DNA of 64,000 nucleotides from JBEVOS01 sp044226655 (lineage in GTDB: Bacteria > Pseudomonadota > Alphaproteobacteria > Caulobacterales > Aquidulcibacteraceae): assembly GCA_044226655.1 (NCBI GenBank), contig JBGAGO010000005.1, positions 206,652-270,651 on the forward strand. The letters run 5' to 3'. Within the stretch, counting starts at the first letter, position 1, and each line of letters begins with the position of its first letter. Under the pieces are notes generated by a model. That model was not told the origin of the DNA. It saw only the letters and a program-made list of their open reading frames with translations, and did not search any database. Of this stretch, positions 1 to 9,073 are shown piece by piece. The position numbers and the translations under genes were made by a program.

Positions 1-1343
1 ACGGCAAGGACGTCGTGCTCACGCAGGACGAAGACGTCCTCGACACTTGGTTCTCGTCCGCGCTCTGGCCGTTCTCCACGCTCGGCTGGCCCGACAAGAC
101 GCCCGAGCTCGACCGCTACTACCCAACCTCCATCCTCGTCACCGCCAACGACATCATCTTCTTCTGGGTCGCGCGCATGATGATGATGGGGCTGCACTTC
201 ATGAACGATGTGCCGTTCCGCGAGGTCTTCATTCATACGCTGGTGCGCGACGCGCAGGGCGCCAAAATGTCCAAGACGCGCGGCAACGTCATGGACCCGC
301 TCGATCTCGTCGATAAATACGGCGCCGACGCCGTGCGCCTCACTATGGCGATGATCTCGGGCCAGCTCTCCATCAAGCTCTCCGAGAAATCGATCGAGGG
401 CTACCGCAATTTCGGCACCAAGCTCTGGAACGCCTCGCGCTTCGCGCAGATGAACGAGTGCGCCAGCTGGGAGGAGTTCGATCCCGCCGCGGCGAAGGAA
501 ACCGTCAATCGCTGGATCATCGGCGAGACCGCCAAGATCGCCGCCGAGGTGACGCGCGAGCTTGAAGCGCGCCGCTTCCACGAAGCCTCCAGCGCGCTCT
601 ATAAGTTCGTCTGGAACGTGCTCTGTGATTGGTATCTTGAGCTCGTGAAGCCGATGCTCGCGGGCGAAGACGAGGCCGCCAAGATCGAAACCCGCCGCAC
701 TACGGCCTGGGTGCTCGATCGCACGCTCACTTTGCTCAATCCGTTCATGCCGTTCATCACCGAAGAGTTGTGGGACCGCCTCACCGAATTCGGCGAGAAG
801 CGGAAGACCATGCTCATCACGGAAAAATGGCCCGATCTGCCGGCCTCGCTGATCGATGAGAAAGCGGCGGCGGAGGTCGATTGGGTGATCCGCCTCATTG
901 CGGAAACCCGCGTCGCGCGCGCCGAGCTCAACGTGCCGCAGGCCGCGCGCATTCCGCTTCTGCTGGTGGGCGCCCCAAATGAAGCGGCGCTGCGCCTCGA
1001 GCGCTATCAGGAGCTGATCGACCGCATGGCGCGGCTCGAATATTCGACGACGGCGGATGCAGCTCCGCCCGGCGCCGTGAGCTTCGTGCTCGACGGCGCC
1101 ACCGTCGCGCTGCCGATCGAAGGCCTAGTCGATTTCAAAGCGGAGGCCGAGCGCCTCAAAAAGGAGATCGCCAAGTTCAACGCCGAGATCGGCAAGATCG
1201 ACGCCAAGCTGAACAACGCCGATTTCATCAAGCGCGCGCCGGAAGAGGTGGTGGAGGAAAACCGCGAGCGCCGCGAAGAGGCCGCCGCCACCGCCGCCAA
1301 GCTCGCCGCCGCCCTCGAACGCATCGAAGCGCTGCTGGACTAG
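1..1343 (+). CDS. valS: Valyl-tRNA synthetase, C-terminal part (5' end outside window)
   Basis: Class I aminoacyl-tRNA synthetase that charges tRNA-Val in the cytoplasm. The frame is open from base 3, so the N-terminus with the HIGH motif and most of the editing domain lies upstream of the window. Visible are DEDVLDTWFSSALWP, typical of the catalytic core of ValS, and the KMSKS-type loop as AKMSKTRGNVMDP (about 85 codons in). The anticodon-binding region follows (ALYKFVWNVLCDWYLELVKP). The last 70 codons or so form the Lys/Glu-rich arm (FKAEAERLKKEIAKFNAEIGKIDAKL) that in ValS makes a coiled coil contacting the tRNA, ending with PEEVVEENRERREE. This arm separates ValS from IleS and LeuS. Stop TAG at 1341-1343, followed by a palindromic repeat. 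Confidence 0.97.
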   Translation, partial: GKDVVLTQDEDVLDTWFSSALWPFSTLGWPDKTPELDRYYPTSILVTANDIIFFWVARMMMMGLHFMNDVPFREVFIHTLVRDAQGAKMSKTRGNVMDPLDLVDKYGADAVRLTMAMISGQLSIKLSEKSIEGYRNFGTKLWNASRFAQMNECASWEEFDPAAAKETVNRWIIGETAKIAAEVTRELEARRFHEASSALYKFVWNVLCDWYLELVKPMLAGEDEAAKIETRRTTAWVLDRTLTLLNPFMPFITEELWDRLTEFGEKRKTMLITEKWPDLPASLIDEKAAAEVDWVIRLIAETRVARAELNVPQAARIPLLLVGAPNEAALRLERYQELIDRMARLEYSTTADAAPPGAVSFVLDGATVALPIEGLVDFKAEAERLKKEIAKFNAEIGKIDAKLNNADFIKRAPEEVVEENRERREEAAATAAKLAAALERIEALLD

Positions 1344-1356
1344 CGCCGACGTTGTT

Positions 1357-1501
1357 CCTCCCCCTGCAAGGGGGAGGTCAGGAGGGGGTGAGCCACANNN
1401 NNNNNNNNNNNNNNNNNNNNNNNNNGGGGGGGCCCCGCCACAAGCTCAATCCTCTCCGTGTTCGCTCACCCCCTCCCAGCCTCCCCCTTCCAGGGGGAGG
1501 A
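1357..1501. repeat. Dispersed palindromic intergenic repeat, copy 1 (contains assembly gap)
   Basis: The left arm begins CCTCCCCCTGCAAGGGGGAGG and runs on as TCAGGAGGGGGTGAG. The right arm is the reverse complement (CTCACCCCCTCCCAGCCTCC, then CCCTTCCAGGGGGAGGA). A 28-base run of N (1398-1425) lies in the loop. Each arm is itself a small hairpin. Copies 2 and 3 lie at 16200-16300 and 28415-28514, and a half copy lies at 4652-4674. It fills the gap between the convergent ends of valS and the esterase, so it could also end transcripts. Confidence 0.85.
1398..1425. other. Assembly gap (28 N)
   Basis: A run of 28 ambiguous bases inside the loop of the palindromic repeat. The real length of the loop is unknown. 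The strong hairpin probably caused the gap. Copies 2 and 3 have loops of about 20-25 bases between the GGTGAG and CTCACC ends, so the true gap may differ from 28. Confidence 0.95.
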
Positions 1502-1541
1502 GAAGGATGACGCCTCCAGCTTCGAGATCGAGAACTCCCCG

Positions 1542-3035
1542 TTAAATCCCAACAGCCTGCACGTAAGGCTCCAGCGCCATCCGCTCTTCGCCGAACGGAT
1601 CGTGCTCGGCGCGGATGTCCGCATCGAAGATCAGCGTTGCGCGCGCCGCTGCGTCGTAGCGCGGCCAATCCGCGCGCGGTTTGCCGGTCTTCGCGAACGC
1701 CAGCCACGCCTCCATCATCGCCGCTGAGAGCGGCGCGACGGCAGCGCTCGTCCCGGTGAACGGCTTTTGCAGCGGCTGCTCGTACGTGCCGAACACGAAT
1801 GGGAGTTCCAGCGCGTGGCACGCGCCCAGCGCGCCGCGGCGGGCGGGCGAGGCGAAGGTGAAGAGGTAGAGATAGGCCGCGCCATGCGCGCTCTGCGCGG
1901 CCGCCAGCTGCGTCGCCGCGATCCGGAACATGAGATCGGATTGGATGGCGTCGAGCATGTCGAGATTGCTTGTCGGCAGCGATTTGGCCTCGCGCGAGGC
2001 GCGATAGGTTGCGATCAGATCGCGCGCCGCGCCTTCGCCGATCTGCGGCAATTGCCCGCGCACGGTTTCAATCAGCCGCGCTTCGCCGATCTCCTCGCGC
2101 ACCGTCATGGCGTTGAACAGCTTGGTCTCATCGCGGTTCGAGCCGATCATGAGATCAAGATGCGCAAACGCGCCGTCCGCCGCGGCCTGCAGCGGCGCTG
2201 TGAGCAAGGTGACGCCGTCGATCACCGGCGCATAGATGAGGCCGCCGCCGCGCGGCGTCGCTTTGACCTGCGCATCCAGAATGGCGGAGGCGGGCGCTTC
2301 GAAAATCTTGTCGGCGTTGGCGCGCCTGAGGCCCAGCGCATCCAGCACGCGTTCGGCCGCCTTGGTCGCCGTCTCCGCCTCCACGCCGCGGCACACGCCC
2401 GATTGCAGAATGGCGCGCTGAAAGAGCCCGCGCGCCGCCGGCATCGCGCACAGCGCATGCACCGCGCTCGAGCCCGCGCTTTCGCCGAAAATCGTCACGC
2501 GCTCGGGATCGCCGCCGAAGGCGGCGATGTTGTCGCGGACCCATTCGAGTGCGGCGATGCAATCGAGCATGCCGGCATTGGCGGTCATGCCTGGCAGGAT
2601 GTCGCCGAGATAAAGAAAGCCCAGCGCGCCCAGCCGGTAATTGATGGTGACGACGACCACATCGCCGCGCTCGGCCAGCGCGCCGCCATCGTAAAGCGGC
2701 TCATAGCCGGAGCCGTGCGTGAAGGCGCCGCCATGAATCCAGAACAGAACCGGGCGTGCGGCTCCATCGCAGGCCGGCGTAAAAATGTTGAGGTTGAGGC
2801 AATCCTCGTCCTGCGGGCCGCTGGCGGCGGTGCCGGGCGCAGGGTGCGGCGTTTGAATGGAGGCGAAGCCGCGCGTGTGCGCCGCGCGCACGCCGCTCCA
2901 AGCCGGCGCCGGCTGAGGCGGCGAAAACCGCGCGCGTCCCACGGGCGCGGCCGCGTAGGGCACGCCGTAGAACGCCAGATGCGCGCCGGCGCGGACGCCT
3001 TCGAGTTTTCCCGTCGCGCATGCCGCTTGGGTCAT
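1542..3035 (-). CDS. Type B carboxylesterase (COesterase family)
   Basis: Alpha/beta-hydrolase esterase of the carboxylesterase/para-nitrobenzyl esterase family, 497 residues, the usual length. Visible are the family signature CLNLNIFTP, the oxyanion hole IHGGAFTHGSG, the nucleophile elbow FGESAGSS with its serine, an acidic residue in GSNRDETKLF, and a catalytic histidine candidate in GACHALELPFVFG. The open frame extends upstream to 3131, but ATG at 3035 has a good GGGAGG ribosome-binding site and starts the conserved protein (MTQAACATGKLEG). I see no convincing signal peptide. It is divergent from the methyltransferase at 3170. The natural substrate cannot be told from sequence. Confidence 0.92.
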   Translation of the reverse strand: MTQAACATGKLEGVRAGAHLAFYGVPYAAAPVGRARFSPPQPAPAWSGVRAAHTRGFASIQTPHPAPGTAASGPQDEDCLNLNIFTPACDGAARPVLFWIHGGAFTHGSGYEPLYDGGALAERGDVVVVTINYRLGALGFLYLGDILPGMTANAGMLDCIAALEWVRDNIAAFGGDPERVTIFGESAGSSAVHALCAMPAARGLFQRAILQSGVCRGVEAETATKAAERVLDALGLRRANADKIFEAPASAILDAQVKATPRGGGLIYAPVIDGVTLLTAPLQAAADGAFAHLDLMIGSNRDETKLFNAMTVREEIGEARLIETVRGQLPQIGEGAARDLIATYRASREAKSLPTSNLDMLDAIQSDLMFRIAATQLAAAQSAHGAAYLYLFTFASPARRGALGACHALELPFVFGTYEQPLQKPFTGTSAAVAPLSAAMMEAWLAFAKTGKPRADWPRYDAAARATLIFDADIRAEHDPFGEERMALEPYVQAVGI

Positions 3036-3169
3036 GGCCGCCTCCCTCTTGGTTTGGCCGCACGCTACGCCCGCGCGGGCGGGCCGGGCAAATCTCAGGG
3101 CGCGCCCTTGCAACCTTCCGGGGGCTCCCAACGTTAGAAGAGGTTGGAGCGTCCCGCGCGAGACCTGCC

Positions 3170-4399
3170 ATGATCGAGCAATTCGTTAAGCGCTATTTCG
3201 TCGAAGGCGACATCCTGATCCGTCTGCCGGGCGGGGTGGATGTGCTGTGCGGCGCCAAGAGCCGCAGCGACGTGCCTGTGGTCGTGCGTGTGGCGACGGC
3301 GGAGGCGGGCCTGCGCATCGCCCGCAATCCGGATCTGGCGCTCGGCGAGGCGTTCATGGACGGCGACGTCATCCTCGAACGCGGCTCGCTCTACGATCTG
3401 CTCGAAATCATCACGCGCAATTTCCGCCATCACCGCCGCACCGGCGCGTGGTCGCGCATCAAGACCGCCATCGCCAAGCAGATCGCCTACGCCAATCCGC
3501 GCGCCGCGTCTCAGCGCAACGTCGCGCATCACTATGATCTGTCGGTCGATCTCTACCGCCGCTTCCTCGATGCCGATCTGCAATATTCCTGCGCCTATTT
3601 TCCTTATCCGGGCGCCAGTCTCGAAGAGGCGCAGGTCGCCAAGAAGCGCCACATCGCGGGCAAGCTGCTGATCGAACCGGGCGCGCGCGTGCTCGATATC
3701 GGCTGCGGCTGGGGCGGGCTCGGCCTCACGCTCGCCGGCGATTTCGGCGCGGAGGTCGATGGCGTCACGCTCTCCAAGGAACAGCTCGCGACAGCGCAAG
3801 CGCGCGCCGCCGAGCGGGGCCTTGCTAAGCGCGCCCGCTTCGAACTGCGCGATTATCGCGACGTGCGCGAGCGCTATGACCGCATCGTGTCCGTGGGCAT
3901 GCTGGAGCATGTCGGCGCGCCGAATTTCCAAGCCTATTTCGATACGGTGGCGCGTCTTCTGAAGGACGATGGCGTCGCGCTCATTCACACCATCGGCCGC
4001 GCCGATGGACCGGGCATGACGAGCGCCTGGACCGCGAAATACATTTTTCCCGGCGGCTACATCCCGGCGCTCTCAGAGCTTGCACCCGCCATTGAGCGCG
4101 CCGGTTTTGTCATCTCCGACATCGAGGTGCTGCGCATCCATTACGCCGACACGCTGCGCGCGTGGCGCGAGCGCTTCATGGCCCATCGTGACGAGATCGC
4201 GCGGCTCTATGACGAACGCTTTTGCCGGATGTGGGAATTCTACCTCGCCGGCAGCGAAGCGAGCTTCCGTGTCGGGTCGAGCGTGGTTTATCAATTCCAA
4301 CTCGCCAAGCGGCTCGATGTTGTGCCAATTCGGCGCGATTACATCACCGATTTCGATCGCCGCGACGCGAAAATCCCGCAAAAGACAGGCGCGCCTTAA
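3170..4399 (+). CDS. Cyclopropane-fatty-acyl-phospholipid synthase family methyltransferase
   Basis: SAM-dependent methyltransferase of the CFAS family, which methylenates or methylates unsaturated acyl chains of membrane phospholipids; 409 residues, typical length. Family sequences seen are HYDLSVDLYRRFLDADLQYS (substrate region), the SAM-binding loop VLDIGCGWGGLGLTLA, GVTLSKEQLATAQ, SVGMLEHVG, and the late IFPGGYIP and FMAHRDEIARLYDERFCRMW. I start it at ATG 3170 (MIEQFVKRYF), because the longer frame from 3020 runs through the promoter region of the divergent esterase. Which lipid it modifies, and whether it makes cyclopropane or another methylated product, cannot be decided here. Confidence 0.93.
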   Translation: MIEQFVKRYFVEGDILIRLPGGVDVLCGAKSRSDVPVVVRVATAEAGLRIARNPDLALGEAFMDGDVILERGSLYDLLEIITRNFRHHRRTGAWSRIKTAIAKQIAYANPRAASQRNVAHHYDLSVDLYRRFLDADLQYSCAYFPYPGASLEEAQVAKKRHIAGKLLIEPGARVLDIGCGWGGLGLTLAGDFGAEVDGVTLSKEQLATAQARAAERGLAKRARFELRDYRDVRERYDRIVSVGMLEHVGAPNFQAYFDTVARLLKDDGVALIHTIGRADGPGMTSAWTAKYIFPGGYIPALSELAPAIERAGFVISDIEVLRIHYADTLRAWRERFMAHRDEIARLYDERFCRMWEFYLAGSEASFRVGSSVVYQFQLAKRLDVVPIRRDYITDFDRRDAKIPQKTGAP

Positions 4400-4433
4400 C
4401 GCGATGTGAGCCTCGCTCTGCGATGCTGCAGGG

Positions 4434-4640
4434 ATGGCGAAGTCGCAATCCTATCTGCGCATGATGGAACAGGCGCGCGAAGATGCGCGCATGGCGCGCA
4501 AGAAGCGCTATCGCAACATGATCGGCATCGCGCTCGGCGGGGCGGGCGTCGCGACCGCGCTCGCCGGCATGCCGATCATGGCCAGCGTCGCGCTCTGGGG
4601 CGTCGGCGCCGCCGCCTGGGCGATCTTGAAAGCGGTTTAG
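4434..4640 (+). CDS. Small hypothetical membrane protein
   Basis: A 68-residue protein, not recognised. The N-terminus is charged (SYLRMMEQAREDARMARKKR), followed by one or two hydrophobic segments rich in Gly and Ala (MIGIALGGAGVATALAG and IMASVALWGVGAAAWAIL). The basic stretch before the first helix predicts a cytoplasmic N-terminus. It starts 34 bases after the CFAS-like gene on the same strand, so the two may be co-transcribed. GC and codon use match the neighbours. It ends next to a half copy of the palindromic repeat. Confidence 0.65.
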   Translation: MAKSQSYLRMMEQAREDARMARKKRYRNMIGIALGGAGVATALAGMPIMASVALWGVGAAAWAILKAV

Positions 4641-4651
4641 CGCGTCCCTTC

Positions 4652-4674
4652 TCCTCCCCCTTGCAGGGGGAGGA
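4652..4674. repeat. Half copy of the dispersed palindromic repeat
   Basis: TCCTCCCCCTTGCAGGGGGA, a single hairpin arm of the repeat found in full at 1357, 16200 and 28415. It lies between the convergent 3' ends of the small membrane protein and the acyl-CoA ligase and may act as a bidirectional terminator. The stem is followed by no clear T run. Confidence 0.6.
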
Positions 4675-4681
4675 AGGCGCC

Positions 4682-6316
4682 TCACACCGCCGCCGCAACC
4701 CGCTCCTTCGCCAGCGCCTTCACCGCCGCATAGTCCAGCTTGCCGTTCGGCGCGCGCCCGACGCTGTCGACGATCACCAGATCGCGCGGCGCTTTATAGT
4801 CCGAGAGCTGATCCTTCACATGCGCGGAGAGATCGCGCAGCGTGGGCTCCGCCGCTTGCGGCTTCAGCTCCACCACCGCGCAGATGCGTTCGCCGAAGCG
4901 CGCATCGGGCAGGCCGACGACGCAGGCGTCGCGCACGGACGGATGCCGCTTCAGCGCTTCTTCGACCTCTTCGGGAAACACTTTCTCGCCGCCCGTGTTG
5001 ATGCATTGTGAGCCGCGGCCGAGCAGGTTGAGCGTGCCGTCCGTGTTCACCTCCGCCCAATCGCCCGGCACGGACCAGCGCCGGCCCTCGAACGTGCGGA
5101 AGGTTTTCGCGGTCTTCTCCTCGTCCTTGTAATAGCCGAGCGGGATATAGCCGCTGACGGCGACGAGGCCGCGTTCGCCGCTGCCCGGCTCCACGCGCTT
5201 GCCGTCCTCCGTGAACACCGCCGTGTTGGCGCCCATCAGGAATTTCGCGGTCTGCGCTTCCCCGCCCTTGGTCGAGACCGAAACGCCGAGGCCAACGGCT
5301 TCCGATGAACCGAACGAATCCATCAGCGCCGCCTGCGGCATGTGCGACAGCAGCGCCTGCTTGTTCTCATAGCTCCACATCGCGCCGGACGAGACGATGC
5401 CCTGCACGCAGGAAATATCCCAGCGGCCCGGATTGGCTTCGAGCGCTTCCAGCATCGGCGCGCAGAAGGCGAGGCCGACGATGATGAGCCGTGTGGCGCG
5501 CGTGCGCTCGACCTCGTTCCAGAATTCGATCGCATCGAATTTGCGGCTCGGCAGATAGACGCAGGTGCCCCCGCCGGAGAGCCCGCCGAGCGCCGAAAAT
5601 TGCCCCGTGCCGTGCATCAGCGGGCAAGCGACCAGCACGATCGGTCTCGGCTGCGCGCCGAGCCGTGCGGCGGCATCCTCGGGCTTTTCCCAGGGCTCGA
5701 CGCCCGTGATCGCATTGCCGCCGAAGCCGCCGACGCCGAAGAAATCCTCCTGCCGCCACATCACGCCTTTGGGCATGCCGGTCGTGCCGCCGGTGTAGAG
5801 CAAGACCATGTCGTCGTTCGACACGCCGTTCGGCCCGCGCACCGGCTGTGCGTTGGGCGCGGGTCCATTGACGATGGCCTCGTAATCGGCCGCCCAGGCG
5901 GGGACGTCCGCGCCGTCCTCGCGCACGGCGATCCAGCGCTTCACGCCCGGCAGGCGCGCTTTGATCTTTTCGATGCGGTCGGCGAAGCCGGCGTGAAACA
6001 CCACGGCCTCCGCGTCCGCATTGTCGAGCAGGTAAAGCAGCTCTTCCGGCCCATAGCGGTAGTTCACGTTGAACGGCGCGAGCGCCGCCTTGAACCCCGC
6101 ATAATAGGTCGTGAGATATTCCGGGCCGTTGTAGAGATAGGCCGCAATCTTGGACTGATGGCCGAGGCCCGCACGCAGCAGGTCGGCGGCCAGGCGGTCG
6201 GCGTGGGCGTCGAATTCGCCCCAGGTCTGGATCTTGTCGCCCTGGATCGAGACGGGATGATCCGGCTGCGCCCTGGCGATCGGCTCCCAGAGATTCGCGT
6301 GACTCCAAATGGGCAT
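4682..6316 (-). CDS. AMP-forming acyl-CoA synthetase (FadD-like)
   Basis: Activates a carboxylic acid to its CoA thioester through an acyl-adenylate (ANL superfamily), 544 residues. The phosphate-binding loop is LLYTGGTTGMPKGVMWRQED, the A5 motif region MDSFGSSEAVGLGV, the hinge GRGSQCINTGGEKVFPEEVE, and the C-terminal catalytic lysine sits in APNGKLDYAAVK. The GVMWRQED form of the loop is seen in the FadD19/FadD17-type branch, which uses branched or sterol side-chain acids, so the substrate may be bulky rather than a plain fatty acid; that is inference. ATG 6316 (MPIWSHANLWEP) is preceded by a plausible ribosome-binding site. It is divergent from ilvD. Confidence 0.92.
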   Translation of the reverse strand: MPIWSHANLWEPIARAQPDHPVSIQGDKIQTWGEFDAHADRLAADLLRAGLGHQSKIAAYLYNGPEYLTTYYAGFKAALAPFNVNYRYGPEELLYLLDNADAEAVVFHAGFADRIEKIKARLPGVKRWIAVREDGADVPAWAADYEAIVNGPAPNAQPVRGPNGVSNDDMVLLYTGGTTGMPKGVMWRQEDFFGVGGFGGNAITGVEPWEKPEDAAARLGAQPRPIVLVACPLMHGTGQFSALGGLSGGGTCVYLPSRKFDAIEFWNEVERTRATRLIIVGLAFCAPMLEALEANPGRWDISCVQGIVSSGAMWSYENKQALLSHMPQAALMDSFGSSEAVGLGVSVSTKGGEAQTAKFLMGANTAVFTEDGKRVEPGSGERGLVAVSGYIPLGYYKDEEKTAKTFRTFEGRRWSVPGDWAEVNTDGTLNLLGRGSQCINTGGEKVFPEEVEEALKRHPSVRDACVVGLPDARFGERICAVVELKPQAAEPTLRDLSAHVKDQLSDYKAPRDLVIVDSVGRAPNGKLDYAAVKALAKERVAAAV

Positions 6317-6389
6317 GTCGCCTCCCAGGCTTTATCTTGCGTCAAGGGCGGGGATGCTTAGGGTCCCGCTTCCTTTTGACGAGCGCTCT

Positions 6390-8114
6390 ATGACAAACCA
6401 AAAGTGGGACAAATCCAAGCTGCCTTCGCGTCACGTGACCGAAGGGCCCGCCCGGGCGCCCCACCGCTCCTATTACTACGCCATGGGCCTCGGCACCCGG
6501 GAGATCGAGCAGCCTTTCGTGGGCGTCGCCTCCTGCTGGAACGAGGCCGCGCCCTGCAACACGGCCCTGATGCGCCAGGCCCACGCCGTCTCCAAGGGCG
6601 TGATCGAGGCCGGCGCCACGCCGCGCGAATTCTGCACCATCACCGTCACCGACGGCATCGCCATGGGCCATGAGGGCATGCGCTCATCCCTGGTGTCGCG
6701 CGAGGTTATCGCCGACAGCGTCGAGCTCACCATGCGCGGTCATTGCTATGACGCGCTGGTCGGCGTCGCCGGCTGCGACAAGAGCCTGCCGGGCATGATG
6801 ATGGCCATGCTGCGGCTCAACGTGCCCAGCGTCTTCCTCTATGGCGGCTCGATCCTGCCGGGCGTGTGGCGCGGGCGCGAGGTCAATGTGCGCGACATGT
6901 TCGAAGCCGTCGGCGCGCACGCCGCGGGTACGATGTCGGCCGCCGATCTCTACGACATAGAAAAGGTCGCGTGTCCCGGCGACGGCGCCTGCGGCGGGCA
7001 ATACACGGCCAACACCATGGCCTGCGTGAGCGAAGCCATCGGCCTTGCCTTGCCGCTCTCGGCCGCGCTGCCGGCCGTCTACGAATCGCGCGACGCCTAC
7101 GCCGCCGCCAGCGGGCGCGCGGTCGTCAACCTCATCGAAAAGAACATCCGCCCGCGCGATATCTGCACGCGCGAAGCGTTCGAGAACGCGGCCATCGTGG
7201 TCGCCGCGACTGGCGGCTCCACCAATGGCGGGCTTCATCTTCCCGCGATGGCCAACGAGGCCGGCGTCAAATTCACGCTGCGCGACATGGCCGAGGTGTT
7301 CAAGAAGACGCCCTGGCTGGTCGATCTGCAGCCCGGCGGCAAATATGTCGCGCGCGATATGGGCGCCGCTGGCGGCATGCCGGCTTTGCTGCGCGTGCTG
7401 CTCGACGCGGGCCTCGTCCATGGCGACGTGATGACCGTCACCGGCAAGACCTTGCGCGAAAACCTCGAAGGCGTGGCGCTGCGCGCCGATCAGGACGTGA
7501 TTCATCCGATCGACAAGCCGCTCACCGCCGATGGCGGCGTGGTGGGCCTTTGGGGCACGCTCGCGCCCGATGGCGCCATCGTCAAAATCGCCGGCCTCGC
7601 CAGCACCAAATTCCGCGGCCCCGCACGCGTGTTCGAAGGCGAGGATGCGTGCTTCGAAGCCGTGTCCAACCGCCAGTACAAAGCGGGCGAGGTGCTGGTC
7701 ATCCGCTATGAAGGCCCGCGCGGCGGCCCCGGCATGCGCGAAATGCTCTCAACGACGGCCGCGATCTACGGGCAGGGCATGGGCGACAAGGTCGCCCTCA
7801 TCACCGATGGCCGCTTCTCCGGCGCCACGCGCGGCTATTGCATCGGCCATGTCGGCCCCGAAGCGCAGCTTGGCGGCCCGATCGCGCTCGTGAAGGACGG
7901 CGACATGATCGCCATCGACGCCAGCACGGGCCGCATCGATCTCGAGGTCAGCGACGCCGAGCTCGCCGAGCGCAAAAAGGCGTGGGCGCCGCGCAGGACC
8001 AATTACAATTCCGGCGCGCTCTACAAATACGCCCAGCAGGTCGGCCCCGCCCATCTCGGCGCCGTGACGCACCCCGGCGCCGAAGCGGAGACCCACATCT
8101 ACGCGGACATTTAG
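6390..8114 (+). CDS. ilvD: Dihydroxy-acid dehydratase (IlvD/Edd family)
   Basis: Dehydrates 2,3-dihydroxy-isovalerate and -methylvalerate to the 2-keto acids in branched-chain amino-acid synthesis. The protein has 574 residues, typical for IlvD. Three cysteine regions expected to hold the Fe-S cluster are present: SCWNEAAPCN, GCDKSLPGMM and CPGDGACGGQYTANTM. The late signature LITDGRFSGATRGYCIGHVG is intact. ATG 6390 (MTNQKWDKSKLPSRHVTEG) is chosen; the longer frame from 6309 overlaps the leader of the divergent ligase. IlvD, Edd and sugar-acid dehydratases share this fold. The close match to IlvD start and signature regions favours IlvD, but a sugar-acid role is not excluded. Confidence 0.9.
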   Translation: MTNQKWDKSKLPSRHVTEGPARAPHRSYYYAMGLGTREIEQPFVGVASCWNEAAPCNTALMRQAHAVSKGVIEAGATPREFCTITVTDGIAMGHEGMRSSLVSREVIADSVELTMRGHCYDALVGVAGCDKSLPGMMMAMLRLNVPSVFLYGGSILPGVWRGREVNVRDMFEAVGAHAAGTMSAADLYDIEKVACPGDGACGGQYTANTMACVSEAIGLALPLSAALPAVYESRDAYAAASGRAVVNLIEKNIRPRDICTREAFENAAIVVAATGGSTNGGLHLPAMANEAGVKFTLRDMAEVFKKTPWLVDLQPGGKYVARDMGAAGGMPALLRVLLDAGLVHGDVMTVTGKTLRENLEGVALRADQDVIHPIDKPLTADGGVVGLWGTLAPDGAIVKIAGLASTKFRGPARVFEGEDACFEAVSNRQYKAGEVLVIRYEGPRGGPGMREMLSTTAAIYGQGMGDKVALITDGRFSGATRGYCIGHVGPEAQLGGPIALVKDGDMIAIDASTGRIDLEVSDAELAERKKAWAPRRTNYNSGALYKYAQQVGPAHLGAVTHPGAEAETHIYADI

Positions 8115-8116
8115 CT

Positions 8117-9073
8117 TTGGCGACTCCGACCGAGACCCTCGATCTTACCGCGCTCGACGATGCGGGTTTCGCGCGCCTTTACGCCGCCCGCATCGAGCCG
8201 TGCTTCGCCGACAACGAGGCCGATCGCCAGAAGGCCGTCAAAACATTCTACCAGCGCGCCCTGATCGGCGGCTGCATCGCGATCGCGGCGACCCTGATCA
8301 TGGCCTATTGGTCGCGGGATTTGCGGTTCTCGCTGATCACGGCGATCGCCGGGGCGGTCTGCGTCGGCTGGTACGCGTATTCGCCGCTGCAGAAGATCGG
8401 CGCGCGCGTCAAAATCCAGTCGCTGACCAGCATCGCTGAGGCCATGAGCGCGACCTATGATCTCGGCGGCTTCGATCCGCCGGCGCTGGCGCGGTTCAGG
8501 GCGCTCGATCTGCTGCCCGGCTACAATCGCTCGAAATTCGAGGATTTGTTCACCGGCGCGCATCGCGGCGCGAGCTATGATTTCTACGAAGCGCACCTTC
8601 AGCAACATCGCTCGACTGGAAAATCATCGAGCACAGTCACGGTGTTCCGCGGCCAGCTCATCCGCCTCAAATTTCCGCGTAATTTCTCCGGCGTCACGGT
8701 CGTGCGGCGCGACGCGGGCGTGTTCAACGCACTCGGCGGCTTCGGCGAACTGAAGCGCGTCGGCCTCGTCGATCCCAAATTCGAGAAAGTGTTCGAGGTC
8801 TATGCGACCGATCAGGTCGAGGCGCGTTTCCTCGTCCATCCCGCCTTCATGGAGCGCCTGCTCGATCTGGAGGCCGGCCTGCACGGCAAGCGCTTGCGCT
8901 GCGCCTTCGAGAACGGCGATCTGCTGATCGCCATTGAAGGCGGCAACCTGTTCGAGATCGGCTCGCTGTTCAAACCGCTCGTCGATCCTGCCCGCGCGCG
9001 CAAAATCGTCACCGACCTGTCCAGCGTACTGCGCGTGATCGACGCCGTGCTGACGGCGCAAGCGCAACGCTGA
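8117..9073 (+). CDS. DUF3137 family membrane protein
   Basis: About 318 residues of the uncharacterised DUF3137 family. After a soluble N-terminus there are two adjacent membrane segments (ALIGGCIAIAATLIMAYWS and LITAIAGAVCVGWYAY), then a large cytoplasmic domain. Typical family regions are SYDFYEAHLQQH, FRGQLIRLKFPRNFSG, and VYATDQVEARFLVHPAFMERL with HGKRLRCAFENGDLLIAIEG. No ATG lies near the beginning. TTG at 8117, two bases after the ilvD stop, gives MATPTETLDLTALDD and is the best start, though its ribosome-binding site is weak. The stop overlaps the start of the next gene (ATGA), so the two are translationally coupled. Confidence 0.85.
   Translation: MATPTETLDLTALDDAGFARLYAARIEPCFADNEADRQKAVKTFYQRALIGGCIAIAATLIMAYWSRDLRFSLITAIAGAVCVGWYAYSPLQKIGARVKIQSLTSIAEAMSATYDLGGFDPPALARFRALDLLPGYNRSKFEDLFTGAHRGASYDFYEAHLQQHRSTGKSSSTVTVFRGQLIRLKFPRNFSGVTVVRRDAGVFNALGGFGELKRVGLVDPKFEKVFEVYATDQVEARFLVHPAFMERLLDLEAGLHGKRLRCAFENGDLLIAIEGGNLFEIGSLFKPLVDPARARKIVTDLSSVLRVIDAVLTAQAQR

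Noticed and set aside
1767..3137. Plus-strand open frame of 456 codons opposite the esterase
   Set aside because: Arg/His/Ala-rich translation without any domain, fully antisense to a well-supported esterase. It is a typical GC-rich shadow frame.
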